Source of the DNA: Streptomyces sulfonofaciens
GTDB lineage: Bacteria > Actinomycetota > Actinomycetes > Streptomycetales > Streptomycetaceae
Reading direction: 5' to 3'
DNA length: 64,000 nt
Assembly: GCF_014656295.1 (NCBI RefSeq)
Contig: NZ_BNCD01000008.1
Location: forward strand, 1 to 64,000
Shown in pieces: positions 1-8,728 of this stretch. Every line of letters starts with the position of its first letter. Within the stretch, counting starts at the first letter, position 1. The notes under the pieces were generated by a model that searched no databases, was not told the origin of the DNA, and was given only the letters and a program-made list of their open reading frames with translations. The translations under genes were made by a program, and so were the position numbers.

Positions 1-2136
1 GATGCCCCAGTGTTCCAGGAGTCGGAAGAGTGCGACTTGGAAGGCGAAGAGGGCGGTCTGGGTGTATTGGGTCTGGTGGAGTAGTGCTGCCTCGGGTGTG
101 TCGTCCGGGGCGAACATGATGTCTTTGAGTGACCGTCCGAGCTGGGCGTCGAGCAGGTGGCAGACCTGGTCGAGCGCGGCGGCGAACACGGGGAACGTCT
201 CGTACAACTCGCGGCCCATACCCGGCCGCTGACTGCCCTGCCCCGACAGCAGAAAAGCCACCTTGCCCTCGTCACCGCGGCTCGCGCCCCGTACGAGCGC
301 CGGGTTCGATCGGCCCTCGGCGAGGGCGTCGAGTCCGGCGAGGAAGGCGTCCCGGTCGTCGGCGGCGGGGGCCACGGCGGCGCGGTGCGTGAAATGGGTA
401 CGCGTGGTGGCCAGGGCGTACGCGATGTCACCGGTGCCGAGACCAGGATGGGCGGCGGCGAAGTCCCGCAGCCGGGCGGCCTGGGCGCGCAGCGCCTGCT
501 CGGACTTGGCCGACAGCACCCACGGCGCCACCGGTACCGGGCACACCACCGGCGCGGCCGCTGCCTCCGGCGCCGCCGACTCCTGCCCACCGGCGGCCGT
601 GCCGGTCTCCGCCGTGCCGGTCTCCGCCGTGCCGGCCTCCGCCGTGCCGGCCTCCGCCGTGCCGGCCTCCGCCGAGGCGGGCTCCGTCGAAGCGGCCGTC
701 GCGCCGCCTTGCACCGGCGCCCCACCGTCCTGCGCGGCGGGCTCGGGAGCGGCTTCCAGGATGACGTGGGCGTTGGTGCCGCTGATGCCGAACGAGGACA
801 CCGCGGCCCGCCGCGGCCGGTCCGCTCCCGCAGCCGCCGGCCACGGCTCGGCCTCGGTCAGCAGGCGTACGGCACCGGTCTCCCAGTCGACGTGCGGCGA
901 CGGCTCGTCGACGTGCAGGGTCCGCGGAAGCACCCCGTGGCCCATGGCCGCCACCATCTTGATCACACCGGCGACACCGGCTGCTGCCTGCGTGTGGCCG
1001 ATGTTGGACTTGACCGAGCCGAGCCACAGCGGCCGGTCCGCAGCACGCTCCTGCCCGTAGGCGGCCAGCAGCGCCTGCGCCTCGATGGGGTCCCCGAGGG
1101 TGGTGCCGGTACCGTGCGCCTCCACCGCGTCGATGTCGGCGGCCGTCAACCGGGCGGCGGCGAGCGCCGCCTCGATGACACGCTGCTGGGCGGGGCCGTT
1201 GGGCGCGGACAACTGGCTGCTCGCACCGTCCTGGTTGACGGCGGAGCCGCGCACCACCGCGAGCACCGGGTGGCCCTTGCGCCGCGCGTCCGACAGCCGC
1301 TCCACCAGCAGCACGCCGACGCCCTCGCCCAGGGCCGTGCCGTCGGCGGCCGCCGAGAACGGCTTGCACCGGCCGTCCGGCGCCAGGCCGTGCTGCCTGC
1401 TGAACTCGATCATGCTCGCGGGCGAGGACATCACCGTGACGCCGCCGGCCAGCGCCAGTTCGCACTCACCGCTGCGCAGCGCCTGGCAGGCCAGGTGCAG
1501 TGCCACCAGCGACGACGAACACGCCGTGTCCACGCTGACCGCCGGGCCCTCGAAGCCGAAGGTGTAGGCGACCCGGCCCGACACCACGCTGTAGGAGCTG
1601 CCGGTCGCCAGGTACGCCTCCAGGTCCTCCGGAGCCCGGCCGGTGAAGCGGGCGCCGTAGTCGCCGTACATCACGCCCGTGAAGACTCCGGCGCGCGAGC
1701 CCCGCAGGGTCGCCGGCGGGATCCCGGCACGCTCCAGCGCCTCCCAGGACACCTCAAGCAGCAGCCGCTGCTGCGGGTCCATCGCCAGCGCCTCGCGCGG
1801 GCTGATCCCGAAGAACTCGGCGTCGAAGTGCTCGGCGTCGTCGAGGAACCCGCTCTCGCGGACGTAGATCCTGCCCGGCGCGTCGGGGTCCGGGTCGTAG
1901 AGGTCCTCGGTCCAGCCGCGGGCCGCCGGGAGCTTCGCGACGGCGTCCGTGCCGTCGAGGACCAGCCGCAACAGGTCCTGGGGCGAGCGCACGCCGCCCG
2001 GGTAGCGGCAGCTCATCGCCACGACGGCGATCGGCTCCTGGCCGGCCGACCTGGCTTCCAGGAGTCGCTGACGGGTCTGGTGCAGCTCGGTGGCCACCCG
2101 CTTGAGATAGTCGCGGAGCCTGTCCTCGTTCGTCAT
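1..2136 (-). CDS. Type I modular PKS, N-terminal part (docking-KS-linker-AT start)
   Basis: This is the 5' end of a large PKS gene that continues past the left edge. Translation from the ATG at 2136 gives an N-terminal docking helix (starting MTNEDRLRDYLKR, residues 1-32). A ketosynthase follows, with the active-site motif DTACSSS near residue 205 and the EGTGT and NIGHT histidine motifs, so all three catalytic positions are present. An alanine/glycine/threonine-rich linker comes next, and then an acyltransferase beginning with GQGSQ near residue 635. The AT selectivity motifs lie outside the window. A docking helix directly before the KS means this polypeptide starts with an extension module, not a loading module. 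AAGGA lies 10 nt upstream of the ATG. It is divergent from the deoxysugar block, so the aglycone is probably a macrolide or similar reduced polyketide; this is inferred from context. Confidence 0.95.
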   Translation of the reverse strand, partial: MTNEDRLRDYLKRVATELHQTRQRLLEARSAGQEPIAVVAMSCRYPGGVRSPQDLLRLVLDGTDAVAKLPAARGWTEDLYDPDPDAPGRIYVRESGFLDDAEHFDAEFFGISPREALAMDPQQRLLLEVSWEALERAGIPPATLRGSRAGVFTGVMYGDYGARFTGRAPEDLEAYLATGSSYSVVSGRVAYTFGFEGPAVSVDTACSSSLVALHLACQALRSGECELALAGGVTVMSSPASMIEFSRQHGLAPDGRCKPFSAAADGTALGEGVGVLLVERLSDARRKGHPVLAVVRGSAVNQDGASSQLSAPNGPAQQRVIEAALAAARLTAADIDAVEAHGTGTTLGDPIEAQALLAAYGQERAADRPLWLGSVKSNIGHTQAAAGVAGVIKMVAAMGHGVLPRTLHVDEPSPHVDWETGAVRLLTEAEPWPAAAGADRPRRAAVSSFGISGTNAHVILEAAPEPAAQDGGAPVQGGATAASTEPASAEAGTAEAGTAEAGTAETGTAETGTAAGGQESAAPEAAAAPVVCPVPVAPWVLSAKSEQALRAQAARLRDFAAAHPGLGTGDIAYALATTRTHFTHRAAVAPAADDRDAFLAGLDALAEGRSNPALVRGASRGDEGKVAFLLSGQGSQRPGMGRELYETFPVFAAALDQVCHLLDAQLGRSLKDIMFAPDDTPEAALLHQTQYTQTALFAFQVALFRLLEHWGI
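596..670. repeat. 15-bp tandem repeat in the PKS KS-AT linker
   Basis: Five 15-bp units of the form GCCGTGCCGGYCTCC lie head to tail. On the minus strand they encode five copies of a five-residue Ala/Glu/Gly/Thr unit in the KS-to-AT linker. The array stays in frame and lies between folded domains, so copy number could vary without harming the enzyme. Confidence 0.85.
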
Positions 2137-2633
2137 CTGGAGCTCGTCCTTCAAGCGGTCCGGAAGCTCGCGGAATCCCGAGCCCTTCGGCACGGCGCCG
2201 GCGGGGCGGGGTTCACGGGTCCTGGCGTCCCGGCGGCCGACGTCGTGCAGGAATCCGCCCCCGTCCGTGGTGCCCGAGCTTGAGTGGTGCCGGTCGGCAG
2301 GCCGGCGTTCGGCCCGGTTCGTGCCCACTGGCACACGGCCTGGTCCATACTGGGAAAGAGCTCTTAAGCGGCTCTATACCGCAGCTTGCGCGGTCGGCCG
2401 CCGCGGCGGCCCCGGGCACCACCGTGACCTGCCGCAAGACGTCCCGGCAGCCGTCCGCGGCACCGGGTGCCGACGCCCGCACCCCCCGCTTTAGAGGTGC
2501 ATCGCCCCCGCTTTAGCCGCCCTTGGTGTGCTGAGTTCCCTCAGCACGGTACCCACGGCCGCCCCGCGTTCAGCCGGGCTGCCGTTTTGGCGTCCAGCGA
2601 CCGAAAGCGACCGTAGGCGACAACGGAGCATTG
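2137..2633. other. Divergent intergenic region between the PKS and the deoxysugar block
   Basis: About 500 bp separate the PKS start codon from the first glycosyltransferase. No gene is supported here. Visible structure is a perfect 10-bp palindrome AAGAGCTCTT at 2356-2365 and a pair of 12-bp direct repeats at 2483-2516. This must hold the promoters of both transcription units. Confidence 0.7.
2483..2516. promoter_or_regulatory. Pair of 12-bp direct repeats 22 bp apart, candidate activator site
   Basis: CCCCCGCTTTAG occurs at 2483-2494 and again at 2505-2516. The 22-bp period equals two helical turns, so both copies face the same side of the DNA. They lie about 120-150 bp before the first glycosyltransferase start. 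Paired direct repeats with 11- or 22-bp period are typical of SARP-type pathway activators in streptomycetes. No such regulator is in the window, so the assignment is inference. Confidence 0.45.
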
Positions 2634-3953
2634 ATGCGCGCACTGTTCATTCCGGCGGCCGCGGCTGGTCACTACTTCCCGATGGTGCCCCTGGCCTGGG
2701 CGCTGCGGACCGCCGGCCACGACGTCTGCATCGCGGGACAGCCCCCGGTCACGGACCTCGTCGTGCGATCGGGCCTCACCACCGCGGTCGTCGGCGGGTC
2801 CTACGACCTCATGGCGGCCATCGCGGACGCGGACAGGGAGATCAGGGACCGGCTCGGGAGAAACCCGGCGTCCTTCGCGGAACTCGGCCGGATGGACCCC
2901 GACCTCAGGAAGTGGCACGGCGGACTGCGCACCGCGCCGCACACCAGGGCCGCGGAGGCGATGGCCGACGAGCTCGTCGCGTTCGTGCGCGGCTGGCGCC
3001 CCGACGTCGTGGTGAGCGACCCGATCACGATGGTCGCGCCGCTGGTCTGCGAGGTGGCGTCGGTTCCACTGGTGCACCACATGTGGGGCCCGCAGGAGCC
3101 GTCGCTGACGAACTTCGCCGGCTATGGCGGCCCCGTCGAACGGTGGCCCGCCGGCCTCACCGCGCTCTACGAGCGGTTCGGCGCCGAGGTGCGCGCCGAC
3201 TACAGCCCGTTCAGCATCTCGGCCTGCCCGCCCAGCCTCCAGACGGCCGCCGTGCCCACCCGGCACACCACCCGGTACGTGCCCTACAACGGCTCCGGTG
3301 TGCTGCCCGGGTGGCTCACCCAACCGGCCGGGCGGCCCCGGGTGTGCGTGTCCTGGTCGACGTCGCAGGCCCTCGTGCGCACCGGAGGCCGGCACCCCGT
3401 CTCGGCCATCGCAGAGGCGCTGGGTGCCCTGGACGTGGAACTGGTCGTCGCCGTCACGGCCGCCGACCGCGACGCCGTGGGCGCCCTGCCCGCCGGGACC
3501 CGGGTCATGACGGATCTGCCGCTCGGCGCCGTCCTGCCGACCTGCGCCGTCTCCGTCAACACCGGGGGAGCCGGCAGCATCCTGACCGCCGCCGCGCTCG
3601 GCGTGCCGCAGGTGATCGCCCCGCAGGGCCCCGGGCACGCGTTCAACGCCGAGCGCATCGCCGCCGTCGGAGCCGGCATCGGCCTCGGCGCGCACCCCTC
3701 CGAGATCACCCGGCCCGGCCCGCTCGCCGAGCTGACCGGGTCCGTTGCGGCCCTGCTCACCGAGGAACGCTGGGCCGAGGCGGCCGGCGACCTGCGGCGG
3801 GAGAACCTGGCCCAGCCCCCGCTGAGCGACGCGGTGCGCCGTGTCGAAGAGCTCGTACGGACGACGAACGCAGCACCTCCACGACGGAACGGGAAGGTCA
3901 CAGTGCCCGGATCAGCACCGTACGCGACGGCCCGGGACACGGAGGCGCCGTGA
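2634..3953 (+). CDS. Macrolide-type glycosyltransferase 1 (GT1 family, EryCIII/DesVII-like)
   Basis: The 439-residue product has the two-Rossmann GT-B layout of antibiotic glycosyltransferases. An N-terminal acceptor domain starts MRALFIPAAAAGHYFP and keeps the usual histidine after AAAG. A C-terminal sugar-nucleotide domain follows. The signature normally written HQGGSGT reads NTGGAGS here, near residue 308, so the histidine that contacts the nucleotide phosphate is replaced by asparagine. The ATG at 2634 is preceded by GGAG and chosen over an adjacent TTG. The stop overlaps the start of the 2,3-dehydratase (GTGA). The second glycosyltransferase of the cluster keeps the full motif, so this one may be an auxiliary or weakened enzyme. 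No P450-like activator partner (DesVIII/EryCII type) is visible. Confidence 0.88.
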   Translation: MRALFIPAAAAGHYFPMVPLAWALRTAGHDVCIAGQPPVTDLVVRSGLTTAVVGGSYDLMAAIADADREIRDRLGRNPASFAELGRMDPDLRKWHGGLRTAPHTRAAEAMADELVAFVRGWRPDVVVSDPITMVAPLVCEVASVPLVHHMWGPQEPSLTNFAGYGGPVERWPAGLTALYERFGAEVRADYSPFSISACPPSLQTAAVPTRHTTRYVPYNGSGVLPGWLTQPAGRPRVCVSWSTSQALVRTGGRHPVSAIAEALGALDVELVVAVTAADRDAVGALPAGTRVMTDLPLGAVLPTCAVSVNTGGAGSILTAAALGVPQVIAPQGPGHAFNAERIAAVGAGIGLGAHPSEITRPGPLAELTGSVAALLTEERWAEAAGDLRRENLAQPPLSDAVRRVEELVRTTNAAPPRRNGKVTVPGSAPYATARDTEAP

Positions 3954-5371
3954 ACACGATGGCACCCTTCGCCACCTCCGTGGCCGGCCGCGACGACCTC
4001 GCGTCCACCGTCGCCTTCGACGTCTGGTGGGCCGGACGGCAGAAGGCCAACCGGTTCGAGGTGGAGCGGATCCCGTTCGCCGCGCTCGACGACTGGCGGT
4101 TCGACCCGGAGAGCGGCAACCTCGGACACACCAGCGGCCGGTTCTTCACCATCGAGGGACTGCACGTCGCGGCCGACGGCGCCCAGGGGGCCGCCACCTG
4201 GCACCAGCCCATCATCCACCAGCCCGAGATCGGCATCCTCGGCATCCTCGCCCAACGGTTCGACGGCGAACTGCACTTCCTGATGCAGGCCAAGATGGAA
4301 CCGGGCAACATCAACACCCTCCAGCTCTCGCCGACCATCCAGGCCACCCGCAGCAACTACACCCGGGTGCACCGCGGCGGTACCACCCGCTACCTGGAGT
4401 TCTTCCGCGGCCCCGGCCGCGGCAGGGTCCTCGTGGACGTGCTCCAGTCCGAGCAGGGCTCCTGGTTCTGGCACAAGCACAACCGCAACATCGTCGTGGA
4501 GGCCACCGGGGACGTCCCGGAGCACGAGGACTTCCACTGGGTGTCGCTGCACCAGCTCCGAAGACTGCTGCGCACCGACAACCTGGTGAACATGGACGCC
4601 CGCACGGTGCTGTCCTGCATGCCGCTCGCCCCGTCCGGCGGGCCCGGCGAAGGGGCCGTCCGGGCCGCCGACGACCCGTTCACGGCCGCCCTGCTGCGCT
4701 CCTACGGCACCTGCCCGCGCAACGGCACCGACCCCGGGCCTCCCCTGCACACCACCACCGAACTGCTGAGCTGGTTCACGGAGATGAAGACCCGCAGCGA
4801 ATGGCGCACCCGGCTCGTGCCGCTGTCCGGCGTCGGCACCTGGACCCGCACCGACGACGAGATCACCAGCACCGACGGCAGCGGCACGTTCCGGATCATC
4901 GGGGCCCGGGTCAAGGCCGCCAACCGCGAGGTCACCAGTTGGACCCAGCCGCTGCTCGCGCCCCTGGAGCAGGGCCGCGCGGCCTTCCTCGCCCGGGCCG
5001 TGGACGGTGTGCTGCACCTGCTGGTGAAGGCCCAGCCGGAACCCGGCCTGCTGGACACCGTGGAACTCGCGCCGACCGTGCAACTGCCCGCGGCGGGCGC
5101 CGGCGGCCGCCCGGTGCCGTTCCGCACCGAGGTCACCGGGGCCGATCCCGACCGGGTGCGGTTCGACACCGTGCTGTCGGAGGAGGGCGGGCGCTTCCAC
5201 CACGCGCAGACCCGCTACCAGATCATCGAGGCACCCCAGGACTTCCCGCTCGACGTGCCCGAGGGCTTCTGCTGGATGACGGTGCGCCAGCTCATGGAGC
5301 TGCTGCGGCACGGCCACTACCTGAACGTCGAGGCACGCAGCCTGCTCGCCTGCCTCCACAGCCTCTGGTGA
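3950..5371 (+). CDS. NDP-hexose 2,3-dehydratase (EryBVI/TylX/OleV family)
   Basis: The 473-residue protein should catalyse 2,3-dehydration of dTDP-4-keto-6-deoxyglucose, the step that commits the sugar to a 2-deoxy product. As in the family, it is built of two similar halves: one around GHTSGRFFTIEG...WHQPIIHQPEIG...QAKMEPGN, and a second around GSGTFRIIGARV...WTQPLLAPLEQG...KAQPEPGL. The GTG at 3950 overlaps the upstream TGA and lies 4 nt after GGAGG; an in-frame ATG at 3959 is the alternative. The unstable product is normally reduced at once by a 3-ketoreductase, which is the next gene. No truncation is seen. Confidence 0.93.
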   Translation: MNTMAPFATSVAGRDDLASTVAFDVWWAGRQKANRFEVERIPFAALDDWRFDPESGNLGHTSGRFFTIEGLHVAADGAQGAATWHQPIIHQPEIGILGILAQRFDGELHFLMQAKMEPGNINTLQLSPTIQATRSNYTRVHRGGTTRYLEFFRGPGRGRVLVDVLQSEQGSWFWHKHNRNIVVEATGDVPEHEDFHWVSLHQLRRLLRTDNLVNMDARTVLSCMPLAPSGGPGEGAVRAADDPFTAALLRSYGTCPRNGTDPGPPLHTTTELLSWFTEMKTRSEWRTRLVPLSGVGTWTRTDDEITSTDGSGTFRIIGARVKAANREVTSWTQPLLAPLEQGRAAFLARAVDGVLHLLVKAQPEPGLLDTVELAPTVQLPAAGAGGRPVPFRTEVTGADPDRVRFDTVLSEEGGRFHHAQTRYQIIEAPQDFPLDVPEGFCWMTVRQLMELLRHGHYLNVEARSLLACLHSLW

Positions 5372-5385
5372 CGGGAGAGGGCGAC

Positions 5386-6381
5386 ATGGCACCCCACACG
5401 ACCGGCGCACCCCTGCGGATCGGCGTCCTCGGCTGCGCCGACATCGCCTGGCGGCACACCCTGCCCGCCATGGGCCGGGTCCCCGAGGTCCGGCTGACCG
5501 CCGTCGCCAGCCGCGACCCGGCCAAGGCGGAACGCTTCACGGCACGCTTCGGCGGCGCCGCCGTCCAGGGCTACGAGGCGCTGGTGGACCGCCCCGACGT
5601 CGACGCCGTCTACGTCGCACTGCCCACCGGACTGCACCACACGTGGGCGCGCCGCGCGCTGACCGCCGGCAAGCACGTGCTGGTGGAGAAGCCGCTCGCC
5701 ACCGGCCTCGCCGAGGCCGAGGACCTGGTGGCCACCGCCGCAGGACACGGTCGGTGGATCATGGACGGCTTCATGTTCCTGCACCACTCCCAGCACGCCG
5801 CCGTACGCCGGCTCCTGGACGACGGCGCGATCGGGGAGCCGCGGCTGTTCTCCAGCGCCTTCGGCATCCCGCCCCGCGACCCCGGTGACGTGCGCTACCG
5901 CCCCGAGCTGGGCGGCGGCGCGCTGCTCGACGTCGGCGTCTACACGGTGCGGGCCGCCCAGCTCTTCCTCGGCGAGGAGCTGACCGTGGCCGGCTCCGTG
6001 CTGCGCCGGGACACCGGGCGGGGCATCGACCTCGGCGGCAACGCCCTGCTCCTGTCCGCCGCCGGCGTGCCCGCCGAGCTGTCCTTCAGCTTCCAGTCCG
6101 CCTACCGCTCGACGTACGCGATCTGGGGCAGCGAGGGCCGCATCAGCCTCCAGCGGGCCTACACGCCGCCCGCCGACCTGCGGCCGACCCTGCGGATCAC
6201 CCGGCAGAGCGGGACCGAGGAGCGCAGCCTGCCCGCGGACGACCAGTTCGCGAACCTGGTCCGCGCGTTCGCGCACGCGGTCCGGGACGCGGCCGGCTTC
6301 GCCGCCCACGGCACGACGCTGCTGCGCCACATGGCCCTGGTCGAGGAGATCAGGAACCGAGCGCGGTGGGCCGCGGCGTGA
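5386..6381 (+). CDS. NDP-hexose 3-ketoreductase (Gfo/Idh/MocA family)
   Basis: The 331-residue protein opens with a dinucleotide fold (RIGVLGCADIA). It carries the family motif EKPLA with the conserved lysine (around residue 100) and a C-terminal Gfo/Idh/MocA beta-sheet domain. Homologues such as OleW and SpnN reduce the 3-keto group formed after 2,3-dehydration, and the gene sits directly behind the 2,3-dehydratase. The ATG at 5386 follows GGAGAGG by 5 nt and lies 14 nt after the preceding stop. The C-3 stereochemistry of the product cannot be read from the sequence. Confidence 0.9.
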   Translation: MAPHTTGAPLRIGVLGCADIAWRHTLPAMGRVPEVRLTAVASRDPAKAERFTARFGGAAVQGYEALVDRPDVDAVYVALPTGLHHTWARRALTAGKHVLVEKPLATGLAEAEDLVATAAGHGRWIMDGFMFLHHSQHAAVRRLLDDGAIGEPRLFSSAFGIPPRDPGDVRYRPELGGGALLDVGVYTVRAAQLFLGEELTVAGSVLRRDTGRGIDLGGNALLLSAAGVPAELSFSFQSAYRSTYAIWGSEGRISLQRAYTPPADLRPTLRITRQSGTEERSLPADDQFANLVRAFAHAVRDAAGFAAHGTTLLRHMALVEEIRNRARWAAA

Positions 6382-6427
6382 GTGACGCGCCCACCGCCCC
6401 GAGACCACAGCGCAAAGGAAACCAACG

Positions 6428-7645
6428 ATGAAGGTTCTGTTCGTCCCCTGGGGCCTGGCCACCCACTACTTCCACATGGTGCCGCTGCTCTGGGCCTGCC
6501 GGGCCGCCGGACACGAGGTGCGGGTGGCGTGCCAGCCGGACGCCGCCGAGGCCGTCAGGAACTCCGGCATGACCCATGTGACGGTCGCCGAGGGCCATGA
6601 CTTCAACGCCGAGTTCGTCGCACTCGCCGAGCGGCTGCGCGGCGCGCACCGCAACCTCGACGGCCGCGAACTGAAGGTCAGGGAGACACCCGAGCTGTCG
6701 CCCGAGGCGCGGGAGAGCCTGCGCAAGATCCGCTTCGTGCCCTTCGTCAACGCCGCCGCGGCGATGGCCGACGACCTGGTGAAGGCCGCCGAGGACTTCC
6801 GCCCCGACCTGGTCGTGGCCGACCCCATGGTGCTGGCCGCGCCGCTCGCCGCCGAGGCCGTCGGCGTCCCGCTGGTGCACTTCCTGTGGGGGCCCGCCCT
6901 GCTCCGGGAGATCGGCTTCCCCGGTTGCGGCACCCCGGTCGACACCTGGAGCGAGGACCTGCGCGGCCTCTACGGGCGGTTCGGCGTCGAGCCGCGGGAC
7001 ACCCACGCCGTCGGCACCGTCGACACCTGCTCGGCCGACCTCCAGATCCCCGCCGTCACCGACCGCATCCCGATGCGCTACGTCCCCTACAACGGCCCGG
7101 GGCAGGTGCCGGGCTGGCTCGGGGAGCACACCGGGCGGCCCCGGGTCTGCGTCACGTGGGGCACCACCACCACGGAGATGTCCGGCTCGGACAACTTCGT
7201 CATCCCGACCGTCCTGGCCGGCCTCGAAGGACTCGACCTGGAGGTGGTGCTCGCCGTCGGCAGCGCCGAGCGGGAGCGCCTGACCGGCCTTCCCGAGCGG
7301 GTCCGCGTCGTCGAGGGCCTGCCGCTGAACCTGCTGCTGCCGACCTGCGACGCGCTGATCCACCAGGGCGGCTCGGGCACCATGCTCACCGCCGCCTCGC
7401 TCGGCGTCCCGCAGGTGATCGTCGTCACCATGCCCTATCAGCAACTGAACGCCCGCCAGCTTGCCGACGTCGGCTGCGGCATCACGGTGAACGCCAGGGA
7501 ACTCACCGGGGAGCGCATCGCGTCGGCCGTGTCCACCGTGCTGAACGACGACGCCGTGCGCGCCTCGTCGCGCCGCCTGCGGGAGGAGATCCTCGCCCAG
7601 CCCACGCCGGCCGAGACCGTCGGCACACTCGAGAAACTGATCTGA
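6428..7645 (+). CDS. Macrolide-type glycosyltransferase 2 (GT1 family)
   Basis: A 405-residue paralogue of the glycosyltransferase at 2634. It has the same N-terminal pattern (MKVLFVPWGLATHYFHMVPLLWA) and a canonical nucleotide-sugar motif HQGGSGT near residue 312. The ATG at 6428 is preceded by AAAGGAAACC. This copy has every signature residue expected for an active TDP-sugar transferase. With two transferases and one visible sugar pathway, likely outcomes are a disaccharide of the same sugar, two attachment sites, or a pair in which the degenerate copy assists this one. The acceptor is presumably the product of the adjacent PKS. Confidence 0.92.
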   Translation: MKVLFVPWGLATHYFHMVPLLWACRAAGHEVRVACQPDAAEAVRNSGMTHVTVAEGHDFNAEFVALAERLRGAHRNLDGRELKVRETPELSPEARESLRKIRFVPFVNAAAAMADDLVKAAEDFRPDLVVADPMVLAAPLAAEAVGVPLVHFLWGPALLREIGFPGCGTPVDTWSEDLRGLYGRFGVEPRDTHAVGTVDTCSADLQIPAVTDRIPMRYVPYNGPGQVPGWLGEHTGRPRVCVTWGTTTTEMSGSDNFVIPTVLAGLEGLDLEVVLAVGSAERERLTGLPERVRVVEGLPLNLLLPTCDALIHQGGSGTMLTAASLGVPQVIVVTMPYQQLNARQLADVGCGITVNARELTGERIASAVSTVLNDDAVRASSRRLREEILAQPTPAETVGTLEKLI

Positions 7646-7654
7646 GAGGTCACC

Positions 7655-8728
7655 GTGAAGGCTCTCGTGTTGGCGGGTGGCGCGGGTACGCGACTGCGCC
7701 CGCTCAGCCACAGCACCCCCAAGCAACTCGTCCCGGTCGCCGGCAGGCCCGTCCTCTTCCACGCCCTGGACGAACTGCGCGCCATCGGCGTCCGCGAGGC
7801 CGGCGTCATCATCAGCGAGGGCAGGCCCGGCGAGCAGATCAGGGCCGCGGCCGGCGACGGCTCCCGCTTCGGACTCGACATCACCTACCTGCCGCAGGAC
7901 GCGCCCCGCGGCCTCGCCCACTGCGTCATCATCGCCCGGGAGTTCCTCGCCGACGACGACTTCGTGATGTACCTCGGCGACAACATCTTCGCGGGCGGTC
8001 TGGGGGAGCCGCTGGCCGCCTTCCGCTCCGGCGCACCCGCCGCCCAGCTCGTCGTCACCAAGGTCGCCGACCCGTCCGCGTACGGCATCGCCGAACTCGA
8101 CGCCGAAGGCCGGGTCACCGCGCTCCAGGAGAAGCCGGCGGTGCCGCGCAGCGACCTCGCCGTGACCGGCGCCTACTTCTTCACCCCACGGATCCACGAG
8201 GCCGTCCGCGGCATCCTGCCCAGCGCCCGCGGCGAGCTGGAGATCACCGACGCCATCCAGTGGCTGGTGACCCGGGGCCACCCGGTGCGGGCCGACAGGT
8301 TCTCCGGCTACTGGGCCGACACCGGTACCCTCGCCGACGTCCTCACCTGCAACAAGGTGCTCCTGGACGACCTCGCGGGCGCCGTGCGCGGAGTCGTGGA
8401 CCGGGCCAGCGAACTCACCGGCCAGGTGGTCGTCGAGCAGGGCGCCGAGGTGATCGGATCGGTGATCGACGGGCCCGTGATCATCGGTGCGGGCAGCGTC
8501 ATCGAGGACAGCCGCGTGGGCCCCTTCACCTCGATCGGCTCCGGCTGCCGGCTGCGGGGCGCCGGCGTCGAGAACTCCATCCTGCTGGACCAGGCGTCGG
8601 TGCACGGCGTGCGGACCATCCAGGGCTCCATCATCGGGAAGGCCGGTGACGTGCGCCGGCAAGAAGACGGTTCGACGATGCACAGACTGCTCGTCGGCGA
8701 CGACTCCAGAATCGATGTACCGGCATGA
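7655..8728 (+). CDS. rfbA: Glucose-1-phosphate thymidylyltransferase, long form
   Basis: The 357-residue enzyme makes dTDP-glucose from dTTP and glucose-1-phosphate, the entry step of the deoxysugar pathway. The N-terminal nucleotidyltransferase signature GAGTRLRPLSHSTPKQL is complete, and the metal-binding aspartate is in YLGDNIF. Beyond about residue 240 the chain shows a hexapeptide-like left-handed helix, the extra domain that marks the long StrD/DesIII-type forms in antibiotic clusters. The GTG at 7655 lies 9 nt after the glycosyltransferase stop. The stop overlaps the ATG of the 4,6-dehydratase by 4 nt, so the two are probably translationally coupled. Confidence 0.95.
   Translation: MKALVLAGGAGTRLRPLSHSTPKQLVPVAGRPVLFHALDELRAIGVREAGVIISEGRPGEQIRAAAGDGSRFGLDITYLPQDAPRGLAHCVIIAREFLADDDFVMYLGDNIFAGGLGEPLAAFRSGAPAAQLVVTKVADPSAYGIAELDAEGRVTALQEKPAVPRSDLAVTGAYFFTPRIHEAVRGILPSARGELEITDAIQWLVTRGHPVRADRFSGYWADTGTLADVLTCNKVLLDDLAGAVRGVVDRASELTGQVVVEQGAEVIGSVIDGPVIIGAGSVIEDSRVGPFTSIGSGCRLRGAGVENSILLDQASVHGVRTIQGSIIGKAGDVRRQEDGSTMHRLLVGDDSRIDVPA

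Noticed and set aside
157..2283. Long + strand open frame over the PKS region (708 codons)
   Set aside because: It is the antisense shadow of the PKS; its translation is Arg/Gly-rich with no domain, while the minus strand gives clear KS and AT motifs.
2541..3695. Minus-strand 384-codon frame opposite glycosyltransferase 1
   Set aside because: No recognisable domain, while the + strand encodes a full glycosyltransferase with a ribosome site.
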